From: Lumbricus rubellus
Lineage: Eukaryota > Annelida > Clitellata > Crassiclitellata > Lumbricidae
NCBI GenBank assembly: GCA_945859605.1
Contig: OX243820.1
Location: 27,683,896 to 27,747,895 of the forward strand
Direction: 5' to 3'
DNA length: 64,000 bases
Part shown: positions 1 through 10,918 of the stretch, in pieces
Layout: the number at the start of each line of letters is the position of its first letter
Numbering within the stretch: the first letter of the stretch is position 1
The notes under the pieces: generated by a model
The model's database searches: none
The model's input: only the letters and a program-made list of their open reading frames with translations
Told to the model about the DNA's origin: nothing
Translations under genes and position numbers: made by a program

Positions 1-263
1 CGCACGTGTGCATTTGCCTCTGTGCATGCCATCAAGTCGACCAAGGTTTAAAGTAGACTTCGTCTTACAAGAAATGATTCATTTGGGTCTACTTCAGTTT
101 CCGTCGCTAGGGTAGTTAGTCATTGTTCGGGTCAGACTCCACGAGTTGTTTGTTTACTCTTGATGACTCAATGAAGATGATGATGGTGGTGGTAATTATT
201 ATTAAGCTGGTCGTAGTGATAATAGCCGTGAGCGGAAGGGGTAGGTGGGTAATGGGGGTGGTT

Positions 264-347
264 AAGACACGATTAGTTCACCCAGATGAAGCTACAAAAG
301 GCTCTATGCGCTACCATCCACGAAGCTTCTCAAGGTAATTACTGACG
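264..347 (+). promoter_or_regulatory. Core promoter and noncoding exon 1, copy 1
   Basis: A block beginning AAGACACGATTAGTTCA and running to a TATA-like TACAAAAG (293-300) recurs upstream of copies 2, 3, 4 and 6. About 55 bp after the TATA position lies a consensus splice donor (GACG|GTAAGT, exon end 347). This implies a noncoding first exon of only about 20-25 nt if transcription starts about 30 bp below the TATA box. The start site is inferred, not seen. Here the TATA box is changed to TACAAAAG. Confidence 0.6.
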
Positions 348-1178
348 GTAAGTATAGACGATAATAATTATTATGCTCTGGTAAATTAAAGCTGACAATG
401 AAGCTTTTCTCAGTTAGGGCTTGCAAATCGATGGATATGAATTGCTACACTGCACCGATTATTTAATAATTGCAGATCCATTTTAGCGATGCTACAAACC
501 TGGACGCGATTTGGGTGGCTAATTAGTATAGGCCTAAGCAGGTTTTTATTTAGCTGGTACGTTGACTGGTTGGTGGATCGACTGAACATAAACTAATTAT
601 AATCGTTAAGAAATGTTTCCGGATTAGAACAGAGATGCCAAAACGCTGAGCATTATCCTCGGCTCATTTATTCTGTTGTATCTGACCATTTTGTAAAGAA
701 GCGCTCCCAGTACGTGCAACCCCGACAGAAAAGACAGGTTTCTAGAAGAGTGAAAGATGATAAAAGGCTTCCAGAGAGGATGGCAGAGCGAACGGAGGGG
801 GAAAGTCCATTCCATATAATTTATTATAGGTAGGGACCTATGCAGGTAAATGATCTGGAATCTGGATTGAGTCGTAGTTGTCCTGACGAGGGGACTCTAT
901 GCTTACAAACATCATTATGTCCAACCCAATCTAAAATGACCGAATATCCAAACTTCTTTTTCTCTCTCTTCGGAACAACTGATCCAGGACAAATCTGAAG
1001 ACACCGATCATAGTCCTAGAACACCGGTGTCAAACTGCTTGAACTGTCTCAGCTTCAATGACTGGTCTGTTAGTTCAGGGTTCTTTGTGTTGCTGTAAAC
1101 AGTTCATCATCTAAACACTGAACGATCGATCAACTTCTATTCAACGAAACTTTAAGAGGAAAATCAGAGGAAGGAAAC

Positions 1179-2250
1179 ATGAAGACGTTCATTTGTTTAG
1201 CTGTTGTGATCGCTGTCGTGGTCATCCAAATGGCCAACGCACAAGGTCAGTGATTGAATAGCGTTATTCGACATAATTTTATACATTACGGTAGTACATT
1301 TTGTGCCAGGTCCTTTTGGTGTTTCGCCCTTTCCCAAACTGCCTGCATGCGTTACATTTGGCTGGATTTGAATATTCATTCAGCAGTAGGCCCTAATAAG
1401 TTTATTTTCTTGTTTGGTTTTCCCGCCCGTGCACAAGAATCTATTTTCAGTTATTCTGTGTCATTTGCTTTTCTTTCAGTTGTTTGTGGTGATTACCTTG
1501 ACGCATAATTATATGACTAGTAGGCCCATAATAGGTTCAAAATACAGGACTTTTAAAAGAATTTTTAGTTCTTTGTTCGAAATTTCTCCAAGTTTTCCCA
1601 GAAATGCGCCAAATCGCCGGCCAAAAAAACTGATGACTTTTTGGGTCATCCACTTGCGGTCGAAATCTCAGTTTCTTAGGGGGGGGGAAGCTAACCGCTA
1701 AAATTAATAAATTTTACATGTAAAAAACCGGATGGCCTTTTTTAGGGGGCCTGGCCCCCCCCTAATCCCCCTGGCGCCGCTGCTGACGATGGTAGGCCTA
1801 TATTCTGTTCCTAATTAAAACGTTCGTTGCTCTTCATTCAATCAATTAATTAAGAAAGTCCAATAATAATATTAAGAAAGCGTATGCATAATTATTTCAT
1901 AGGCTTTACAATTAACATTAAGAGGTTGCACGTTGCATTGATTCCAGAGACGACCACACCTTGTCCAAGGACCCAATGTGATCCAGGTTGTGTAGCAAGT
2001 AAAGGACTTGACGGATGCTTCAACTGTGCCTGTACTCTAAACTGTGAGGTAGGATTAAGCGTTATTTTGGTTTATCGTCACGCGCATCATGCAGTCGTCG
2101 TTGCGTTCTCGTGCATTCTATCATCATAATCGTCGTCGTCATCATCACAATCGGATTCATCATAAACATCATCATCATCACCATCATCTTGCGTGACGTT
2201 ATTTGTAATCGTAATCGCAATCGTCATCATCATCATCATCATCATCATCC

Positions 2251-2308
<58 letters not shown>

Positions 2309-3036
2309 TATAATCGTGGTGATCATCGCGGCTATCATCACTACAATAACCGTCATTATCATCATTCGCGTTGTCATCATCGATGATGGACTGAAATGAT
2401 TTTGATCGTTTTCATTTATTGATTCTTCTCGTTTATCAATTGATCTAAGTGATCGGTGGATAATATTCTGGAGAAAAATATTACTGAATAAATGAAACTT
2501 GTTGCTGCTGTATAATTATACAGGGCGTCAAATGCAACATTACTGACGTATGCGTTTTGAAAGATGATGTCGACTGCAAGACGTACCCGTGCTTTCCAAA
2601 GCCAACCTGCGTGCATAGACTCGGTAACTTATAAATACGTTCATTTATTCCATCGCTCTATGTTCCATCCACTTCAGAGCCACTAGTCTCTACGACAAAT
2701 TTTTAAAACTTAAAAGCATTCTTTTAATTTGTTTCAGTGGTAATTCGTAGTTTCAGCAAGTGCACAATAATGTAGCCTATTATTCATTCATTCATTCAAG
2801 TAGCCTATTTAAATAGCGCCTCTTCAGGATACCCTAGAAATATGCTGATGGAAAGATCACGCAACCACGAAAGAAATAATTCATTGTGTTCTGTTCATGC
2901 TACATGTAGATAATTACATAAATTATTTGTGTAAATTGTAGAAGTGTGTCCAAGGCTGTCGCCGTGCGACCTCGACTGTAAAAAGGGATACGAGATGGAT
3001 AGAAACGGATGTCCTGTCTGCAAATGTCTCGATTGA
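1179..3036 (+). CDS. Copy 1: secreted three-module antistasin-like Cys-rich protein
   Basis: Spliced gene. Exon 2 is 1103-1245 (ATG at 1179, A at -3), exon 3 1948-2048, exon 4 2524-2623 and exon 5 2942-3036 (TGA). The phases (1, 0, 1) join cleanly to give 120 aa. Residues 1-22 are a signal peptide (MKTFICLAVVIAVVVIQMAN..). Exon 3 carries an antistasin-like pattern (CPxxxCxxGC..DGCxxCxC) plus a seventh Cys. Exon 4 adds five Cys that complete a second module. Exon 5 is a third domain with six Cys, ending NGCPVCKC. Eighteen Cys in total suggests nine disulfides. Antistasin-family domains inhibit extracellular serine proteases, so inhibition is inferred from the family. The other copies have a stop at the end of exon 4; here it is bypassed by a local 4-base length difference, making this the only clearly complete five-exon copy. 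Intron 3 holds a long (CAT)n tract and intron 2 a MITE fragment (about 1560-1795). An AATAAA lies at 3640. Confidence 0.82.
1560..1795. mobile_element. Degenerate MITE fragment in intron 2 of copy 1
   Basis: Contains the GATGACTTTTTGGGTCATC hairpin and G/C homopolymer runs seen in other nonautonomous elements of this window (for example 19379-19704 and 48658-48922). It ends near CCCCCTGGCGCCGCTGCTG. I could not define terminal repeats or a target-site duplication on both sides, so the boundaries are approximate. Confidence 0.4.
2107..2390. repeat. (CAT/ATC)n microsatellite in intron 3 of copy 1
   Basis: An almost uninterrupted trinucleotide tract just downstream of the exon 3 donor. Equivalent tracts sit at the same place in copies 2, 4, 5 and 6. 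The histidine or methionine runs in translated frames are artefacts of this repeat. Confidence 0.9.
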
Positions 3037-3871
3037 TCAACCAACTTTCTTGTCGAAAAACAGCGGTCGAAAATAATCACAGGACGAAGAAGAACGTTTG
3101 CCCAGCATAAGCTTACAGTGCCAACAATGGACGTGGCCATGAAAAAGTCGAAGGGGGGGGGGTAGAATTACATGTAGCTTGCTGGGGACAGGGTCGTATC
3201 AGTTGGACTTAATCGCATCTTTTTGTTATTGCTTAAATCTTTAGGCCTACTAGATGCTAATCCTGGATACTACAAGATATTATACTAGATGCTACTCCTG
3301 TATACTAGATATTCCATGATATGCTATAGATGCTGCTGATATATGATTTATTTTAAGCGAATATAGATGTAGACCTGTAATTCTGTAAGAACTCCGATAT
3401 TTGTTGGCTAGTGCCGCTAGTTAAGCTTTTGTTATAATTCTATGTGAGTAATGAAAACTGAACGTCTACTTGTAAATATCCCGATTAGCCTACATTGTTG
3501 ACATTCTTCAATTCGATGTTTAGGCCTATTCCATGTTGACCATTGTTAGCCGGTTTGGGCTCTTTTAGCACTATCCCTTTGTGAAAAACATTGTATTTGT
3601 AACCCATTACATCGGTTAAACTCATTTACTTTTGGTTTCAATAAAATTTTTGCTATGGTTATGTAGATGTAGAGAAGCAGTAAAATAATGCAGAAAAGAC
3701 TTAAACTTAAAGTTCTAGCACTGACAAGGGATGTGGTCACAAAAAACCGATCGGATGTAGGCCTATGTAGACTAAGTATTTTGTAGGCCTATGAAATTGA
3801 TCATCATGAGTAATGAGTAAATACGCATCGTGAATGGAGTCATACGGGTCATTTGTTGCCTGCATCGCTCA

Positions 3872-4073
3872 CAGAGCTTTTTAACGTGCAGTTGTACACA
3901 AAATGTGCAGTTCTAAATGGATTTGTGCTGTTACAGAAGCACTTATGTAGCCTACAGTTACATGTAAAACTAGCAAAAGGTCATTATCCTCTGATTGAAA
4001 GTAATTTACCATGGAGGATGGAAAAGGAGAGAAGGAGTTGTGCAATTCTAAAAATTTCTTAAAAACAGCCCTG
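3872..4073. mobile_element. hAT-type MITE, 202 bp
   Basis: Terminal inverted repeats begin CAGAGCTTTTTAA and end TTAAAAACAGCCCTG. The flanks carry a perfect 8-bp duplication ATCGCTCA (3864-3871 and 4074-4081), the length typical of hAT elements. Two relatives are in the window, one inverted near 18729-18922 and one at about 60078-60281. It has no coding capacity. Confidence 0.8.
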
Positions 4074-4139
4074 ATCGCTCATCTGAAATCATAATCTTTT
4101 AGCAAGTTTGCGTCGTTCCGGGTAGGGCCTATCTTCCTG

Positions 4140-4400
4140 ATGATTCGTCTAATTACTGCCACTGAAATGGTAGATCTTGCTGACGCCCGTCTTCTGGCAG
4201 CAGTCTCCAGAAAAGGCTTACACCTTCTTCGTCCGCTTTTTCCACCGGTTGTTGATCATTCTTACCAATTGAGACCACGCCCTCACAAGTTCGGTCACAA
4301 GACTCTCAACTTTGTATTGCCAGTCAAAGAATTCTGTGCTGAAAATAGCTGCGTTGACCTACATGTAGTTCCCTATGGGAACGCTTGGTAAAAATTTCCG
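4140..4400 (+). mobile_element. LINE polymerase relic
   Basis: An open frame from 4140 reads as a piece of non-LTR retrotransposon polymerase with the block PPVVDHSYQLRPRPH, similar to the region downstream of reverse transcriptase in many LINEs. It has no intact ORF beyond 83 codons. Confidence 0.5.
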
Positions 4401-4759
4401 CAACACTAAAGCAATGCATGTGAGAGCCATTATTAGTGAGACACTAGGCCTATCATGCCTATGTATACTTAGACTACAAACATACAAACATATACAAGAA
4501 AGGAAAAACTTTCCGGCTTGTAATTTAGATGTGGCCTATAATACGTTAAAAGCTCTGAGCAGTTCAGCCAAGAATCTTTCTGCTTTCTTCCTGTTCTGTG
4601 ATCATCGTAAACAGCTTCTGTTAGCATAAACCGTGGTCGAAATTTTAGGCTGACTGCTTAACTCTCCGCGCAAACTTCATCTGGACCAAGTTTATTGTCA
4701 AAGTCCATTTGTGATCATTCCTCATTGAAACTCGATCAGATTGGTCAGCTATAGTCAAT

Positions 4760-5745
4760 GCCGTTAACTTAATCTCACATTGGATATCGTCTAAACTCTT
4801 CTGTCTTAACCCCTCCAAAAGAGAATTTGTTATAGTATGTCTTCCAGATTAATTCAAGAAAATCCCTGACCTTCATTACGTCAATTCATTGACTCTTAAT
4901 CTCTTTCCTTTACCTATGATCTGCAAGGTCCGCAATCTCGGCGTTACGTTTGATTCACATCTCTGCTTCTCAAACCACATCTTCAACCTCTCTCGCCTCT
5001 GTTTCATGAATATTCTTTACCTCCGCCGCATCCGACCTATGCTCGATTTTAGGAAGCTACTTCCGTTATAATTATTTTGCTACCTCCACTGTTCGCTTAA
5101 AACTTGACTAAGGCATTTCGTTTTCCCTCGACTTTGAATCCAAACAATTGAAGAGTCTTCAATGCATCCAATCATCCGCCTGTTTCACTCTTTCTCAACC
5201 TCTTGGTAGCTAGCAGCTACTCATCTAAAACTCTACAACCGAGCCATTTCAAACACCGAGCATCGCCTCTGGAAAGATCTGCCTCCTTAATTCCGCTCCT
5301 TTTACGCTCCAACTCCATCATTGCAGATCACCCACCAGTGGGCCACCACCACCTTCTTCAGGCCCCTCTATCTATTACTTATTGGAGGGCTATCTATTTG
5401 AGTTTTGTAGACCCCACAATCAATTCTGAAGTTAGCAGCATATCTCACAATGATAGGCCTATAGCTGCCCCAGTTTTGCACTACTTCTGAGCGCTCTATG
5501 GCCTACTTCTTTCAGATCTGTGATCTGTCGTAATTGCTAGGAACTCCCGATACATTTCCTTTTGCACATATTTGCGATAGCTCGAATTGCAGTCTCTCGC
5601 TTAGAATTTTCTTGATGCTATTTTCTCACGTCCGAGATTGTTATTCGTAGCCGTGCTCTAGTCGGAAACGACTCTGGCTGTTTAGCTGAAGAGGTGCTGT
5701 ATAAATGTTCGATATGAATGACTGAATGAAGAAACGAGCCATTCT
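4760..5745 (+). mobile_element. CR1-like LINE 3' fragment
   Basis: The frame at 4889-5071 reads CKVRNLGVTFDSHLCFSNHI and continues LSRLCFMNILYLRRIRP, the post-YADD part of a CR1/Jockey-type reverse transcriptase. Downstream sequence in broken frames runs to a typical 3' end, GAGGTGCTGTATAAATGTTC, followed by a TGAATGA-type tail. The fragment is 5'-truncated and frameshifted, so not autonomous. Confidence 0.7.
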
Positions 5746-5879
5746 AATCTATGAAGAGGAATTGAATGTAAAATAAATTTACATACAGCTGTAGGCCTAC
5801 TTTCCGCATTAAATATAGCAGTCATCAAATCGGAAGTTTCCACTGCTTATCGATATTGACCTGCCATGGGAATAGTATA

Positions 5880-6160
5880 ATTCCTGTCAAATCTTTCATG
5901 CTTCATAATGTGGGCCTATTAAGTCTACCCATGTGTTTATTTGCCCTTGTTTCATTCTTCAATGTCGGACCCTAGGAAGTTGCTTCAGGTTGGCCAGTTT
6001 ACTGGTCCAAGATCTTTCCACTCTTGGTGGAAAATCTTGGTAGGGTACGGGTCAGATACCAAGGATTGTTTAATGTTTATTTACTCCTTGACTCATTGAC
6101 AATGACGATGGTCGTAACTACAGGGATGGTGGGGTGATGTTGGTGGCTGGCGGGGTGGCT
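5880..6160. repeat. Conserved upstream flank of copy 2 (array unit)
   Basis: This flank (AATGTCGGACCCTAGGAAGT..., then GATGATGG-rich sequence) is paralogous to the regions just upstream of copies 3 (14530-14780), 4 (23570-23770) and 6 (32020-32240). It marks the promoter-proximal part of the duplicated unit. I see no gene in it. Confidence 0.65.
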
Positions 6161-6241
6161 AAGACACGATTAGTTTGCCCAGATGAAGCTATAAAAAGCG
6201 GTCAGTCTTCCCTTCTTCAAAGCCTCTAAAGATAGCTGCCG
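6161..6241 (+). promoter_or_regulatory. Core promoter and noncoding exon 1, copy 2
   Basis: AAGACACGATTAGTTTGCCC, then a TATA box TATAAAAA (6190-6197) and a donor GCCG|GTAAGT ending exon 1 at 6241. It has the same layout as copies 1, 3, 4 and 6. Confidence 0.7.
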
Positions 6242-6738
6242 GTAAGTATACAGACTTTAATTATATTTCCTCTGCTAAATTAAAACTGATAATTATGGAG
6301 CCTTTCTCAGTAAGGACTTGGAAAGTCAATAAATTGGAATAGTTAAACTAAACAGATTAGCATATTTAGGCCTACGTATTGCAAATCTATTTCAGCGATG
6401 CCGTAAACCTAGTTGGGTGGCTATAATTTTATTAGTAGATTCTTTAGTTTGCTCTTGGTTGGTGAATCGACTGAAGACTAGAAATATTAATATTATTTTG
6501 TTTATTGAACAAATTAATCTAAAACAAATCTGAGAGCAACGAGCTTGGGCTTATTAGAAAACCGTTTTAAACTGTTTGAAATGTCTACTGCTTGAATGGC
6601 TGGTCTGTTAATGCATAGAGTCTCTATAGGCTACGTGATGTTTGCGTTGTTTTCAACAGTTCGTCATTCAAACACTGAAGGATCGATCAACTTCTTTCAA
6701 CGAAACCGCAAGAGGAAAGAAAAGAGGAAGGAAACACG

Positions 6739-8638
6739 ATGAAGACATCAGTTTGTTTAGCTGCAGTGATCGCTCTTGGGGTCATCCAAATGGTCAGCGT
6801 ACAAGGTCAGTGATTGAATTAATACGTTTGTGTCACGACTGTCATGTCCACATTTAGGGATTTCCGAGACACAAACTACTTGTTTGCGTTTCAATATGTT
6901 AGCCCAATTATTATAAACTCAGAAGCAATTCGTTTTTCAACGTTCACTGCATGCCAAAGATTCTATTAGGCAATTATGTGTAAATTACATTTCTTTCATT
7001 TAATTGTGGCTATTACTTTCACGCATAGTCTATGCCCATTAGGCTCACAGTACGCTCAGTGCTGGTCACCGATCGGCATTATGTAGCGATGGGAGTGCTT
7101 CTAAAAAATATGGTTCCACAGTTTATGGCTGTCTGTGAAGATGCAGATTCTGACCTAAATGACGATATATTTCAATTCTTATTCTATTCATCTTCCGCCG
7201 TATGATCCGTATACCCAGTATTTGTCTTCAAATACGGAACCAGACCAGACAGTGGACGACAGTAGGCAGTTCGTCAGTTTTCGTCTTTCTCCGTGGTAAT
7301 TAGCCTACACTTGGTTCTCCACTTGCCATCTCTGGACCAAAACTTTATTCGCACACCACGCAGCGATCGCGATTAAGCTTAAGCTATATCCAGCTCTAGG
7401 ATTTCGCTTTTGAAATGTTGAGACAAAGATTATCACGAACGACGCAAAAAGATGAAATAATAGATTAGAGATGACAGACAGCCGTCATGTAACGCAGTCT
7501 ATTGACCAAGATCATCGGAAACGGCGACTAAAGATAATCAATGTGAAATCGAAAATACGGCCACATCAATTTTGTAACACAATTGCTTTCTAACTCATGT
7601 GCCCGATCCTAGAATAAGAGTTGTTTCGAAAAGGCATAGTTTAGTTGTTTTTTTTATTAAAATAAACGATGACCCTTAAAAGCCTGATCGGTTTCTTTAT
7701 CGCCATAGAACTTAGGCTACAACAAGACATGCAGCGCTGATTTAAATATTTTGTGCCTTTTTGTCAAACGATTATAGTTTTTGTTTAGAATTACTAAAGC
7801 ATGGTTCTCTTCAACCAATAAAATAATTAGGAAAAGGCCGCACAAGCATAGATCTATTATACGTGCATAATTAACCTGAAGTGACTGTGAACGTTGTATT
7901 GATTCCAGGGCAGATTTGTCCAATGGTCAGCTGTCTTCCAAATTGTGTGGAAGGCCCAGGACCGAAGGGATGTCCAATATGTGTCTGTAATTGTGAGGTA
8001 GGATAGACCATTTGGTCTATCATCATCATCATCGTCGTCGTCGTCATCGTCGTCGTCGTCGTCATCATCACCGTCAGCGTCATCATCATCATCATCATCG
8101 TCATCGTCATCATCATCATCGTCATCGTAAATGTCATCATCATCATCGTCGTCGTCGTCGTCGTCATCGTCATCGTCATTTTCATCATTATCATCACCGT
8201 CATCATCACCGTCTTCGGATCTTTGATCCACTTTAGGTTTCTTCTTGTCGGAATTATTGTTACCTCATGTTTTGATTCATTGTATTTTCTTAAAAGATTA
8301 ATTGATGAATTGATTGATAATTATTTGATGCATTTGATCATCATTATAATCATGATCATCGCGGTCATCATCACTATAATTATCATCACCGTCATTATCA
8401 TCATTAGGGTTGTCTTGTCATCGATGATGAACTGATTGGCTGAGTGATGGATCGATTGATTTGATTAATTCTCCTCATTCACACATTGGTCAGAAATATT
8501 GTGGATGTTCTGGGGGATAATAATATTGAGTAGGCCTACCGGTAAATTAGAATGTTTGCTGCTATTTAGGAAATGAAGTGCAAGGATGATAAGAAATGCA
8601 TTATGAAAGACGGATCTCCACTCTGCGTTCCGAAATAG
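6739..8638 (+). CDS. Copy 2: secreted antistasin-like Cys-rich protein, short second module
   Basis: Exon 2 is 6660-6805 (ATG 6739), exon 3 7909-7997 and exon 4 8570-8638 (TAG), giving 74 aa. The signal peptide is MKTSVCLAAVIALGVIQMVS. The antistasin-like domain (CPMVSCLPNC..KGCPICVC) has a shortened loop. Exon 4 (EMKCKDDKKC..PLCVPK) lacks the CxxxxC pair found in the other copies, which looks like an in-frame deletion, leaving ten Cys overall. A donor-like GTAAGC follows the stop at 8640. An intact exon 5 lies at 9411-9505 but cannot be reached in frame through exon 4. Exon 2 to exon 5 skipping would be in frame (53 aa). Extracellular protease inhibition is inferred from the family. Confidence 0.78.
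8012..8420. repeat. (CAT/CGT)n microsatellite in intron 3 of copy 2
   Basis: Two trinucleotide-rich tracts (8012-8217 and 8336-8420) sit at the same intron position as in copy 1. Strings of Asp or His in conceptual frames are artefacts. Confidence 0.85.
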
Positions 8639-9410
8639 AGTAAGCTCATTTTTTCTGTCTCTCATTCATACATCCTTTCTGAGAAGCTTTGAGGACGATT
8701 TATTTTAACTATTAAAATCATTTTCGAAAATTTATTCACAATGGTAATTAATGCGCAGTTTCAGCAAGACTAGTGTAGGCTATGTTTATATAATTTGATG
8801 GTGTGTAGACCTGATCCACCTGGTGATCAAATAAACCAATCGGTCAACTGGATGGTCATAATATGGCTTGGTGAAATGTTGTCGTCCATTTCACATCTTA
8901 CACAAGGATTCGAACGCCGAATATCTAGCGCATTATCTGTTTAGCAGTGATGCTTGCGTTCTTACCACGAACGATTACATATAGGCTAGACTATATTATT
9001 ATGTTATTAGGTCGATTAGATATTGCTAGATAGACTATTGAATGCTATTTGGCCTACATGTACTAGGCGTTATGGGATAGTTGATAGGCTACTCTTGAAA
9101 GGCTATTACTAGGCATCACCGGCTAGTAGTTAGGCCTACTATACTGGATGTCATATGCCATAGAATAAATGCTAACTTAGATCGCAATAAACATTATGCT
9201 ATGACTTGATACCCTATATGTAGAAATGCTGATATATGATGGATCTATTACTTCATACGACAATACATGTAGAATAATGTAAATTTAAGATCGATACCCT
9301 AGAAATATGCAGATGGAAAGATCTCGCAACCACGAAAGAAAATAATAATAATTCATTGTGTTCAGTTCATGCAAGATAATTACATAAATTATCGGTGTAA
9401 ATTATTGTAG

Positions 9411-9505
9411 AAGTGTGTCCAAGGCTGCCCCCGTGCGACCTCGACTGCAAAAAGGGATTCGAGATGGATAGAAACGGATGTCCTATCTGCAAATGTCTCG
9501 ATTGA
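9411..9505 (+). CDS. Copy 2 exon 5: antistasin-like domain, possibly alternative exon
   Basis: A TTGTAG acceptor precedes a phase-1 exon closely matching copy 1 exon 5. It reads VCPRLPPCDLDC..NGCPICKCLD then TGA, with all six Cys kept. Because copy 2 exon 4 ends in TAG, this exon codes only if exons 3 and 4 are skipped (exon 2 and exon 5 are phase compatible), or else it is 3' UTR. An AATAAA at 9541-9546, 36 bp past the stop, could be the polyadenylation signal. Sequence identity to copy 1 extends into the UTR, so its preservation may reflect recent duplication rather than selection. Confidence 0.55.
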
Positions 9506-9546
9506 TCATTCAACATTCTTATCGAAAGACAGCGGTCGAAAATAAA

Positions 9547-10190
9547 CACAGGACGCAAAAGAACTATTGCCCAGCATAGGCCCTATATGGTTTACAGAAC
9601 GGACAATGGACGTGCTCTTACAATAACAACTGGTCAATTGTAGATTTAGTTTTCCGGGACATGGTCGTTTCAATTGGACATGATCTTATCTTGTCGTTAT
9701 TTCAAACCATTCTAGATGCTACCAGTTGGTCAGTAGATACCTAGCTATCAGTAGATGCCGTTAGATTTATAATAGATTTTATGCCAGATGTTCTTACTAA
9801 ATACAATGTATAATTGTATACCCAAATATTACACCAGATGATGCTGATAAATTAATAATAATTCTATTCAGCTGTTCATGTAAATGTAAGATCTTGGGTG
9901 TGCAGATGGAAAAAAAACGTTGTAAAACAAAAACACTTAAATCTGTTCTAGCAAAGACATATTACTCCTACTATAATTGACATGTTGTGCACTAAGACAG
10001 ATCATGTCACAGATGATTCTCTCGTTGCTGCTATCCTCAGTGGTCCTGGGCATAGAGATATACGCTATATATATAAAATATATAGGCTAGAGAGAATATG
10101 GCCTATCTCCTCTGCATGGAAATTTGGAGTCACCAACGACCTTATTATTATATTAACGGAAATTACGCTAGTGACGTCACAAGCCAAGGT
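9547..10190. other. Intergenic spacer after copy 2
   Basis: Sequence with many TAGATGCTA-like words, paralogous to the downstream flanks of copies 1, 3 and 5 and to about 43500-43700. I see no gene in it. Confidence 0.5.
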
Positions 10191-10204
10191 TGGTATGAGA
10201 AATC

Positions 10205-10353
10205 GCCTATGATTGGTCGGTATACGAACATGCGATTTCTCATGGTATGTGATTGGTCGATATGAAAAGAGACAGCGGCGCCTATGATTGGTCGATATGA
10301 ATAGGTGATTTCTCATGGTATGTGATTGGTCGATATGAAAAGAGACAGCGACG
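10205..10353. repeat. Two tandem ~74-bp repeats with inverted CCAAT words
   Basis: Each unit carries GATTGGTCGATATGA-type words twice and ends AAAAGAGACAGCGGCG or AAAAGAGACAGCGACG. That gives four ATTGG (inverted CCAAT) motifs in 150 bp. A regulatory role is possible but not shown. Confidence 0.6.
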
Positions 10354-10425
10354 TAGATTTACAGACGTGATATTCCCTCTAGCCTTATATTTTAATACAT
10401 CTCTATGGTCCCGGGCACGACGTTC

Positions 10426-10918
10426 GGTCCTGGGCACGACGTTAAACTGCATCCATCCTCTGCCACAGGGAACCAACAAAGTCCCTGTGCCGGTCCTAAG
10501 CCCGGACAAAATGAGGAAGGTTTGCCAGATGGGTGGCGATACTCTGGCAGTAAAAAACCAAGACGATTGTAATCCGCCAAAACCACGACACAAGTGACAT
10601 GGCTACCCAGATGCTTCAAGGTGTCATGATGTGAAGCAGACATGCACAGGTCGGTCAGGACAGACTGGTGGAGAGAGTCGGGGGAGAGAGCGTGGGACAC
10701 AACGGGCATTGACCCACGTTGTCCTTCATGCCTCTTTTTCACGATTCTCTTCAATCGGACAATGTGGTCTAGATGCTCCAAGATGTTAATGGTATGGAGC
10801 AGACCTGCTGACCGGACAAGTTGAGGCTGGGCAGCATGACGCGAGACAGACTCAGACAGAGAGTGGCGTCGGACTCTAACGGGCATTGAGCCCTATGATA
10901 TTGATGATGATGATGATG
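10426..10918 (+). mobile_element. Dispersed repeat with (GATGAT)n tail, probable LINE 3' region
   Basis: Sequence from GTCCTGGGCACGACGTTAAA to a TGATGATGATGAT tail. A diverged copy lies in reverse orientation at 46028-46512. The microsatellite-like 3' tail suggests a non-LTR retrotransposon end. The open frames across it do not look like a known protein. Confidence 0.6.

Noticed and set aside
2087..2399. Poly-Met, poly-His and poly-Ile frames on both strands
   Set aside because: They are translations of the (CAT)n microsatellite in intron 3 of copy 1. The same applies near 8.0, 27.4 and 63.1 kb.
2895..3140. Minus-strand frames antisense to exon 5 (also 9367-9558, 19903-20313 and 53823-54029)
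   Set aside because: They recur only because exon 5 and the 3' UTR are duplicated. The sense strand explains the Cys pattern and splice sites.
10282..10886. Long minus-strand frame of 164 codons
   Set aside because: It lies in a dispersed repeat that also occurs inverted at 46.0-46.5 kb, and shows no protein motif.
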